Assembly (NCBI GenBank): GCA_018648945.1
Contig: JABGQJ010000345.1
Span: forward strand, 1-7,958
Source: Victivallales bacterium
GTDB taxonomy: Bacteria > Verrucomicrobiota > Lentisphaeria > Oligosphaerales > Lenti-02
Length of the DNA stretch: 7,958 nt
Direction: 5' to 3'
Positions 1 to 4,587 of the stretch are shown here, one piece after another (position 1 is the first letter of the stretch; every line of letters begins with the position of its first letter). Under the pieces are notes generated by a model. It did no database searches and was not told where the DNA came from. It saw only the letters and a list, made by a program, of their open reading frames with translations. Both the position numbers and the translations under genes were made by a program.

Positions 1-17
1 AACACCATTCTCAGCAT
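1..17 (-). CDS. Start of a leftward gene, cut off by the window edge
   Basis: Only five full codons are visible on the minus strand (M-L-R-M-V), so the product cannot be named. The call rests on upstream signals. GAGGAGG lies 7 nt before the ATG, and about 70 nt further upstream is a near-consensus TTGACA/TATACT promoter pointing the same way. This start lies downstream of the beta-helix gene on the same strand, but its own promoter suggests a separate transcription unit. The reading is an inference from the start signals. Confidence 0.5.
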
Positions 18-24
18 CTTCACG

Positions 25-31
25 CCTCCTC
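25..31 (-). promoter_or_regulatory. Strong Shine-Dalgarno sequence for the left-edge gene
   Basis: The minus strand reads GAGGAGG followed by a 7-nt spacer and ATG (ATG complement at 15-17). This is close to the ideal anti-16S complement and ideal spacing. It is the main reason for placing a start codon here although almost none of the gene is in the window. Confidence 0.55.
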
Positions 32-88
32 TGCACCTTGGTTTCCTTGCCGCCTGTCCCGAATGCAGCACGGACCATGCAACGGAGT

Positions 89-118
89 AGTATAGGGAGG
101 GCCCGGTGTACTTGTCAA
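89..118 (-). promoter_or_regulatory. Near-consensus sigma-70-type promoter, leftward
   Basis: The minus strand carries TTGACA (complement at 113-118), an 18-nt spacer and TATACT (complement at 89-94). The -35 box is a perfect match and the -10 box matches five of six positions. Transcription would begin near 82, giving a leader of about 65 nt before the proposed ATG at 15-17. Such a good match is unlikely by chance in GC-rich DNA, and the correctly placed Shine-Dalgarno sequence downstream supports it. Confidence 0.7.
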
Positions 119-142
119 GCCAGTCCGGCTGGGGCGGGCGCG

Positions 143-169
143 GGTCAGTTCCGCAGGCACTGCCTGACC
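143..169. repeat. Nested inverted repeat upstream of the leftward promoter
   Basis: GGTCAG at 143-148 pairs with CTGACC at 164-169. Nested over its right part is the near-perfect palindrome CAGGCA-c-TGCCTG at 154-166. It lies 25 to 51 bp upstream of the -35 box at 113-118 and downstream of the beta-helix stop. It could be an operator or activator site for the left-edge gene, or part of the transcript end of the beta-helix operon. There is no T-run in the leftward direction, which argues against an intrinsic terminator. Confidence 0.35.
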
Positions 170-230
170 TGTCTTGAGAATGTGGGAGGAACGCCGTGTG
201 CTGCGACTGCCTGAGACGGGGGAAGATCGC

Positions 231-243
231 GGCACACAGTGCC
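231..243 (-). other. Small hairpin just past the beta-helix stop codon
   Basis: GGCAC at 231-235 and GTGCC at 239-243 form a perfect 5-bp stem with a 3-nt loop, about 15 nt beyond the beta-helix stop codon at 259-261. No T-tract follows in the leftward direction, so it is at best a weak terminator or a 3'-end stabilising structure. Confidence 0.25.
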
Positions 244-258
244 CCTCCCAGGTAGTGG

Positions 259-1578
259 TCAGTGGCGCTCGAACGCGCCCAGATCGGGGGCCGGGCCGGT
301 GGGAATGGGGGTGCCCAGCCGATCGCTTCTGATCGGGGTCTGCCGCCCAGCGCCCACGCAACGGGAGTCGGCACGCAACCGGAAATCCAGCTTGGGCGCA
401 TCCACAAAGCCGGGGTTTCCCTGTGTCTGGAGATTGTGGTCTTCCCTCAGGGCCTTGACCTTGCCAAAGGCAGACTCCGTGCCCTTGCCTAGCACGAAGA
501 TGTTGTTCGCCGCCGTGATCTTGCCACCGGAGACCAGATACCCCTGTTGGCCGAGGAAGGTATTGTGGTAGACCTCTGCCGACTTGCTGGCGAAGATGCC
601 GCCGGATGTGCCGCTGCACACGTTGCCGTAGATTCGCAGGTTGGCCGCGTGGGAGTAGAGCATGGACGGGGCCGGACCGAGAACGGTGTTGTAGCGCACC
701 ACGAGCCCGTCGCCATCGTGCATGTAGATGGCCGAGCCACCATCGCCTGTGGTCAGCGGGCCACGCGTCAGATTATGCTCGAACACGCCTTCCTTCTGCT
801 TGGGGTTGTTGGAGATGAAGCAGAACTTGTTGCCGCTGTTGGTGCGGTCGAGAACGCAATGATGTACGTGCCAGCGGTCACAGTTCACGAACTGGATGGC
901 ATCGCCGCCCGCCTCCTTCTGTGAGGTGTAGGGCGGTTTCCAGTTCTGATTCACATCATGGACGAAGCAGTGGCCAATCTCGATATCGTTCACGCCGACG
1001 ATGAACATGCCATCGTCTTTGATATCATGAACTTCCGTGTCCAGAATCTGGAGTCCGGAGAACCCGAAGGCTCGGATGCCCCAGGCCGCGCCGCGAATCC
1101 GGCAGTGGAGGACAGACACGGTGGTCTTGCCGCCGCCGAGACGGAGACAGCTCGTTCCCTTTGGGGCATGGATGTCCAGATCGCGCAGAACGAGCCCTGG
1201 ACCGGAATCCACGCGGATGGCGTGTTGGTTCTTGCCGCGCTTTGCTTCGGACGTGCAGCGAATGACGGGGGGCGCCCCTTCGCCATAGGCACCGAGGGTC
1301 AGGCTCTCCCCGTTGATACGGAACGCAGGCGTTTCCAGCACCGTTCCCCGGCGCAGGACGACCGTCGTTCCGTTCCGCCAACGAATCTTGGCCAGCGATG
1401 CGAAGGGATGCGCTTCTGAACCATCCGCCTTGGGATCAGCCCGGTGGGTCGGGTCCACATGGATCGCCCCGGCCGGAGGCGACCATGCGGGTTGAGCGGC
1501 ACGGACCCCACTGCTACGCGGTTCGGCGGCGGCCAAGGTCATGGCCAGGAAGAGCGCAGCAAGCGGGGCGTGGTTCAT
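259..1578 (-). CDS. Secreted right-handed parallel beta-helix protein
   Basis: This 439-residue protein starts with a signal peptide (hydrophobic residues about 5-18, likely cleavage after the Ala run at 16-18), so it should act outside the cytoplasm. Residues 40-65 have the entry typical of pectate-lyase-like proteins: HVDP, then DGSEAHPFASLAKI. From about 70 to 365 come short strands with recurring turns (LRDLDIHAP, LQILDTEVHDI, VVRYNTVLG, LRIYGNVCSG, AEVYHNTFLG, ITAANNIFV), the pattern of right-handed beta-helix rungs. The C-terminus has the common closing motifs of this group, GNPGFVD...DFRLRADSRCVGAG (387-411) and PDLGAFE (431-437). Likely roles are binding, lysis or epimerisation of a polysaccharide, but no catalytic residue set could be assigned. 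The gene starts 16 nt after the isomerase stop; GAGG lies 8 nt before its ATG and AGGAG overlaps the upstream stop codon, so co-transcription and coupled translation are likely. Confidence 0.85.
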   Translation of the reverse strand: MNHAPLAALFLAMTLAAAEPRSSGVRAAQPAWSPPAGAIHVDPTHRADPKADGSEAHPFASLAKIRWRNGTTVVLRRGTVLETPAFRINGESLTLGAYGEGAPPVIRCTSEAKRGKNQHAIRVDSGPGLVLRDLDIHAPKGTSCLRLGGGKTTVSVLHCRIRGAAWGIRAFGFSGLQILDTEVHDIKDDGMFIVGVNDIEIGHCFVHDVNQNWKPPYTSQKEAGGDAIQFVNCDRWHVHHCVLDRTNSGNKFCFISNNPKQKEGVFEHNLTRGPLTTGDGGSAIYMHDGDGLVVRYNTVLGPAPSMLYSHAANLRIYGNVCSGTSGGIFASKSAEVYHNTFLGQQGYLVSGGKITAANNIFVLGKGTESAFGKVKALREDHNLQTQGNPGFVDAPKLDFRLRADSRCVGAGRQTPIRSDRLGTPIPTGPAPDLGAFERH

Positions 1579-1594
1579 TGGTGGGCCTCGGCTC

Positions 1595-2350
1595 CTACAC
1601 GTCGCAGAGGGCGTAGGCGGCGCGCAGGCTGGTCAGGGGATCGCCGGTGGGCACGAACTCGTGGCCAACCCAGCCCGTGTAGCCCGTCTCGGCGATGGCG
1701 CGCATGATCGGGGGATGGTGGATCTCCTGCGTGTCGTCGATCTCGTTCCGCCCCGGATTGCCGCCCGTGTGGAAGTGACCGATGAAGTCGATGTTGTCCC
1801 GGATCGTGCGGATCAGATCACCTTCCATGATCTGCATGTGGTAGATGTCGTAGAGCAGCTTCACGTTCGGGCTGCCGACCTGCTTGCAGACGTCCACGGA
1901 CCAGTCGGTATGATCCGCCTGATAGTCCTTGTGGTTCACCTTGCTGTTCAGCAACTCCATTACCAGCGTCACGCCCTTCTCCTCGGCCAGGCCAGCGACC
2001 TGCTTGAGGGCGGCGACGCAGTTGGCCGCGCCTTCCTCCTCGGAGATGCCATTGCGGTTGCCGGAGAAGCAGACCACGTTCGGGAAGCCAGCCTCGGCGT
2101 TGGCCTCGATGGACGCGCGGATCTGCTGCAGGCACAGCTCGTGGTTGGCGGGATTGTTCAGCCCCTCGGTCAGGCTGTGGCTGGGCGTGCAGGTGCAGAT
2201 CAGGCCCGCTTCCTTGAGCAGCGGCCACTCGTCCGGCTTCACCAGATCGATACCCAGAATGCCCATCTCCTTGCAGGCCGCGTAGAACTCGGGCGCGGGA
2301 ATCTTGTTGTAGCACCAGCGGCTGACGGCTTGCTTGATTCGCTTCGTCAT
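1595..2350 (-). CDS. Hydroxypyruvate-isomerase-like TIM-barrel protein
   Basis: This 251-residue cytoplasmic protein belongs to the AP-endonuclease-2 / sugar isomerase-epimerase TIM-barrel fold. It is close to hydroxypyruvate isomerase (Hyi), which interconverts hydroxypyruvate and tartronate semialdehyde and is about 258 residues long. Visible signatures are MELLNSKVNHKDYQ (131-144), LLYDIYHMQIMEGD (165-178), IGHFHTGGNPGRNEID (190-205) and GYTGWVGHEFVP (223-234). Expected metal ligands are E132, D168, H194 and E231, all present. Many Hyi relatives act on other keto sugars, so the substrate is not certain. The reading frame extends upstream to 2407, but the ATG at 2348-2350 is preferred: GGGAGA lies 8 nt before it, family similarity begins there, and the extra 19 residues look like leader. 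It is the first gene of a unit with the beta-helix gene, which suggests carbohydrate breakdown. Confidence 0.88.
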   Translation of the reverse strand: MTKRIKQAVSRWCYNKIPAPEFYAACKEMGILGIDLVKPDEWPLLKEAGLICTCTPSHSLTEGLNNPANHELCLQQIRASIEANAEAGFPNVVCFSGNRNGISEEEGAANCVAALKQVAGLAEEKGVTLVMELLNSKVNHKDYQADHTDWSVDVCKQVGSPNVKLLYDIYHMQIMEGDLIRTIRDNIDFIGHFHTGGNPGRNEIDDTQEIHHPPIMRAIAETGYTGWVGHEFVPTGDPLTSLRAAYALCDV

Positions 2351-2358
2351 CGGGGAAA

Positions 2359-2364
2359 TCTCCC
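2359..2364 (-). promoter_or_regulatory. Shine-Dalgarno site that fixes the isomerase start
   Basis: The minus strand reads GGGAGA with an 8-nt spacer to the ATG at 2348-2350. This supports the shorter protein rather than a start at 2407, which has no comparable site and would add residues unlike the family. Confidence 0.6.
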
Positions 2365-2446
2365 AGGTTGAGTTGGGGCTGGCGAGTCTCGTGCAGGAAT
2401 AGGGCAAGGTAATCGCATTTGTGCTGGGAGCAATCCATTGCTAGCC

Positions 2447-2461
2447 GGTCCAGTACGGACC
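2447..2461. repeat. Operator-like inverted repeat between divergent genes
   Basis: GGTCC-agtac-GGACC is a perfect 5-bp inverted repeat with a 5-nt centre. It lies about 100 bp upstream of the isomerase start and 12 bp before the rightward promoter-like element at 2473. On the minus strand a TTGACG sits next to it (complement at 2464-2469), but no good -10 box follows at normal spacing. A regulator of the divergent pair could bind here; this is inference from position and symmetry. Confidence 0.3.
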
Positions 2462-2472
2462 TTCGTCAACAC

Positions 2473-2501
2473 TTGCATTCGCCTGGGGCAACTGGTACTT
2501 T
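2473..2501 (+). promoter_or_regulatory. Putative promoter of the first PEP-CTERM gene
   Basis: TTGCAT, a 17-nt spacer and TACTTT, ending 122 nt before the ATG at 2624. The match to the sigma-70 consensus is modest. The support is comparative: the second paralogue has TTGCAT, 17 nt and TATTGT ending 120 nt before its ATG, and the flanking and spacer bases also align (TTGCATTC, GCCTG, GGTA). The implied leader is therefore long, about 110 nt. Confidence 0.45.
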
Positions 2502-2599
2502 TCGCGCACGGGAGGTTGTTTGCCCCTCGCTTGGATGAGTCGCGCGCCTCCCCGGATCATGTCCCATCCTCCCTCGTTTATGCCTCGTGTGTGCAGAGC

Positions 2600-2612
2600 G
2601 GGCGTGGAATAG
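2600..2612 (+). repeat. 13-bp element before the first paralogue (copy 1)
   Basis: GGGCGTGGAATAG ends exactly 11 nt before the ATG at 2624. An identical copy sits at the identical distance before the second paralogue. Neither start has a clear Shine-Dalgarno sequence in the usual window, so the element may serve translation initiation or bind a regulator. It may equally be a conserved remnant of the duplication. Confidence 0.6.
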
Positions 2613-2623
2613 GTTATTGTGCC

Positions 2624-3340
2624 ATGAGACATCCCCCCTTACTTCTGCTGGCAGCGCTGACTTGGGGCCTGGCAGCCACTGCCGATGTGACGCTCACCAA
2701 CGACTTCGGCGGCTCCCCGCGCACCCTCGTGCCGGTGGCTGGCTACACGGATTTCGGCTCCGGGCTCCCCGGCACGCCATCCATCCTGCCGGTGGACTCC
2801 TCGGCCTGGAGCGGTGCGGTAACGAGCCTTTCGGTCTCGTTGCTGGGGGTGATGCATCCATGGACTCCGGACCTCGAGATCTGGGTGGCAAACCCCGGAG
2901 GCGAACAGAGCTGGCTGATGGGAGATGCCGGTGGCGGCGGGGTTCAGGGCCTTGATCTGACGTTCGAGGATGGCCCCTTTCCTACCCCCACCCCCGGCTT
3001 CCCTCTGAACCCAGTCACCTACCAGCCCTCTGCCCCGGCGGGCACTCCCGATGCCTCAGGCAGCCCGTCGCCCGCGGCTGTCTTCTTGACGGACTTGGTT
3101 GATGCCGGCAGCTCCATCCCCGGCGATTGGCTGCTGTTCGTGTATGGTGACGGGCTCGGGATAGGGGGCCCAGGCGCACTTGGGGCTTGGCGCCTCACCT
3201 TCAAGGGAGTCAGTACCGGTGGCGGCGACACGGGCGGAGGAGGCCCTGGCAGCACCTCCAGCACACCGGAGCCATCCGCCCTGCTCTTGGCCATGGCAGC
3301 TCTGGTGGCCCTCGCGGTCCGTCGGTCTCGCCAGCGCTAG
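2624..3340 (+). CDS. Exported P-domain-like PEP-CTERM protein, paralogue 1
   Basis: This is a 238-residue exported protein. Residues 1-20 form a signal peptide (LLLLAALTWGLAATA, AxA-type cleavage before D21). Residues about 60-193 resemble the P/Homo B domain found beside subtilisin-like proteases: AVTSLSVSLLGVMHPWTPDLEIWVANPGGE, then LTFEDG, then IPGDWLLFVYGDG...GALGAWRLTF. A Ser/Gly-rich linker (197-213) leads to a PEP-CTERM signal: PEP at 215-217, hydrophobic helix 219-232, basic tail RRSRQR. PEP-CTERM proteins are processed by exosortase and commonly end up in the outer envelope or extracellular matrix; no exosortase is in the window. No protease domain is attached. The ATG at 2624 is chosen over an upstream in-frame start at 2438 because the signal peptide begins here and the paralogue starts at the same residue. 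The exact role is unknown. Confidence 0.85.
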   Translation: MRHPPLLLLAALTWGLAATADVTLTNDFGGSPRTLVPVAGYTDFGSGLPGTPSILPVDSSAWSGAVTSLSVSLLGVMHPWTPDLEIWVANPGGEQSWLMGDAGGGGVQGLDLTFEDGPFPTPTPGFPLNPVTYQPSAPAGTPDASGSPSPAAVFLTDLVDAGSSIPGDWLLFVYGDGLGIGGPGALGAWRLTFKGVSTGGGDTGGGGPGSTSSTPEPSALLLAMAALVALAVRRSRQR

Positions 3341-3344
3341 CACC

Positions 3345-3363
3345 CGCCAGCCCAGTGGCGTTT
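3345..3363 (+). terminator. Weak hairpin after paralogue 1
   Basis: CGCCA (3345-3349) and TGGCG (3356-3360) form a 5-bp stem with a 6-nt loop, followed only by TTT. It starts 5 nt after the stop codon. The short stem and short T-run make it a marginal intrinsic terminator. Confidence 0.3.
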
Positions 3364-3522
3364 CGGCTGACCGTGTGCCAGTGTTCGGGGCAGGGACGGG
3401 GGCAGGGGGTGTTGCGGCACGGGCCGCCACTTGATCCGTTCCGTCATGGTGGAGCCCCCCAGGTTGGGGAGGAAGGGCTGAGGGGGCCGGGAAGCGGCAG
3501 CGGGTAGGCAACGAGAGTACGC

Positions 3523-3560
3523 GCATTCGTTCCTGGGGCAATTCGTTACCGTTTCCGGCG
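3523..3560 (+). repeat. Extra partial copy of the paralogue 1 promoter region
   Basis: GCATTCG, then CCTGGGGCAA, then a GTTACC/TTTCC/GGCGCA tail, aligns closely with the stretch beginning at 2475 (GCATTCG, CCTGGGGCAA, GGTAC, TTTTC, GCGCA) with a few small gaps. It lies about 95 nt upstream of the promoter-like element belonging to paralogue 2. It may be a relict of a duplication or a second regulatory site. Confidence 0.45.
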
Positions 3561-3617
3561 CAGTTTTCAGAAACTCAACCCATTGCCAATCATGCTAGTG
3601 CGAATATCGCGAGATGT

Positions 3618-3646
3618 TTGCATTCCGCCTGTGAAACGGGTATTGT
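3618..3646 (+). promoter_or_regulatory. Putative promoter of the second PEP-CTERM gene
   Basis: TTGCAT, a 17-nt spacer and TATTGT, ending 120 nt before the ATG at 3767. The -10 box has TAT and a final T in consensus positions. Architecture and leader length match the element before paralogue 1, as does an ACGG(A/G)AGGT block 6 to 7 nt after the -10 box in both. Confidence 0.45.
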
Positions 3647-3742
3647 CTCCCTACGGAAGGTCACTCACTCGTTGGTTACTCGAGTCGTCCTTTGGTCGTG
3701 TGTCCCTAGCCTCGCGCGTGCGAGTATGGAGGCACGTGTTGT

Positions 3743-3755
3743 GGGCGTGGAATAG
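3743..3755 (+). repeat. 13-bp element before the second paralogue (copy 2)
   Basis: GGGCGTGGAATAG is identical to the copy at 2600-2612 and again leaves exactly 11 nt before the ATG. The 11 nt between element and start differ at several positions in the two copies, so the 13-mer is better conserved than its surroundings. Confidence 0.6.
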
Positions 3756-3766
3756 AGAACTGGACC

Positions 3767-4504
3767 ATGAGAACTCTCTCATTGATTGTACTGGCTGCGT
3801 TGACTTGGGGCGTGGTCGCGACTGCGGATGTCACGCTGATGAACAACTTCGGTGGATCCCCGCACGATCTCTACCCCCCATATGGTTTCACGGATTTCGG
3901 TAGTGCACCGTCGGGAACACCGTCAGCCATCTCGGTCGATCCGTCGGGCTGGACCGGTGCGGTGACCGGCCTCTCGGTCTCGCTTCTTGGGCTGACGCAC
4001 CCATATCCTATGGACCTCGAGGTGTGGGTCGCGAATCCGGGCGGCGAGCAGAGCTGGCTGATGGGGGATGCCGGTGGCATTTACAGTGTCTCGGGCATCG
4101 ACCTTACGTTTCAGGATGGGCTCTTCCCCCCAGCGCCTGTAAGTTCCCCTCTGGTAACGGCAATCCACCACCCCTCCCCCCCGATACCTTCTGGGTTCGA
4201 TCCTGGCGTCCTGGATGCTCCAGGAAGTCCGTTACTCGGGGAGTTTTTCCTGACGGACTTGATCGACCCTGGCAGCAACATTACGGGTAATTGGCTGCTC
4301 TTTGTGTTCAGTGATGATTCCGGGGAACAGCCCGATGGCGAGCTCGGCGCTTGGACCCTTACCTTCAGTGGGGTCGGTGGCGGCGGTGGCGGCGGCGAAG
4401 GCGGCGGCCCCGGCAGCAATCCCAGCACGCCGGAACCATCTGCCTTGCTCCTGTCCCTGGCAGCCCTGGCGGGCCTCGCGGTTCGTCGGCCCCGTCGTCG
4501 CTAG
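3767..4504 (+). CDS. Exported P-domain-like PEP-CTERM protein, paralogue 2
   Basis: This 245-residue protein is paralogous to the gene just upstream; by hand alignment without gaps, 73 of the first 104 residues are identical. It has a signal peptide (1-20, cleavage after ATA) and a P/Homo B-like domain at about 61-200: AVTGLSVSLLGLTHPYPMDLEVWVANPGGEQSW, then LTFQDG, then ITGNWLLFVFSDDSG...GELGAWTLTF. A glycine-rich linker (202-216, seven consecutive Gly) precedes the PEP-CTERM signal: PEP at 222-224, hydrophobic segment 226-239, tail RRPRRR. The region between the two halves of the domain (118-160) is proline-rich and is the most divergent part of the pair. In-frame ATG and signal peptide agree on the start. 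It is expected to be sorted by exosortase; ligand or partner unknown. Confidence 0.87.
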   Translation: MRTLSLIVLAALTWGVVATADVTLMNNFGGSPHDLYPPYGFTDFGSAPSGTPSAISVDPSGWTGAVTGLSVSLLGLTHPYPMDLEVWVANPGGEQSWLMGDAGGIYSVSGIDLTFQDGLFPPAPVSSPLVTAIHHPSPPIPSGFDPGVLDAPGSPLLGEFFLTDLIDPGSNITGNWLLFVFSDDSGEQPDGELGAWTLTFSGVGGGGGGGEGGGPGSNPSTPEPSALLLSLAALAGLAVRRPRRR

Positions 4505-4532
4505 GGCGATTCCGGTCCAGCGCCGTATTTAT

Positions 4533-4574
4533 CGCGCCAGATGCGCCTTCTGTGTACCTGGCGCGTTCCCTTTT
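4533..4574 (+). terminator. Hairpin with T-rich tail between paralogue 2 and the TPR gene
   Basis: CGCGCCAG (4533-4540) and CTGGCGCG (4558-4565) are perfect 8-bp complements around a 17-nt loop, followed by TTCCCTTTT. This fits a Rho-independent terminator for the PEP-CTERM gene ending at 4504, although the loop is longer and the T-tract less pure than usual. The structure ends only 12 nt before the Shine-Dalgarno sequence of the TPR gene, so it could instead control that gene's expression. Confidence 0.5.
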
Positions 4575-4587
4575 GCGGAGAGATAGA

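Larger units (their letters stand above)
3341..3766. other. 426-nt intergenic region between the PEP-CTERM paralogues
   Basis: No gene is supported here; an open frame from 3583 only runs out of frame into the next gene. The first half (3341-3500) is very G-rich on the plus strand. The stretch from about 3540 to 3680 is visibly more AT-rich. It holds a weak hairpin after the first stop, a fragment at 3523-3560 resembling the promoter region of paralogue 1, a promoter-like element at 3618-3646, and the 13-mer at 3743-3755. Confidence 0.7.

Noticed and set aside
1541..2371. A 276-codon plus-strand open frame opposite the isomerase
   Set aside because: The minus strand encodes a protein with all Hyi-family signatures and metal ligands, so this frame is a shadow.
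2496..2511. A sigma-54-like site (TGGTAC...GC spacing) before paralogue 1, attractive because some PEP-CTERM genes are RpoN-controlled
   Set aside because: The GG-N10-GC spacing fits, but the TT before GC is missing and the site is not kept at the matching position before paralogue 2.
3583..3903. Possible small gene in the gap between the paralogues
   Set aside because: It overlaps the start of paralogue 2 in another frame, has no Shine-Dalgarno sequence or domain, and the gap is better explained by conserved leader elements.
4382..4413. GGC-rich run as a microsatellite
   Set aside because: It encodes the glycine-rich linker of paralogue 2, which has a counterpart in paralogue 1, so it is explained by coding, although slippage there remains possible.
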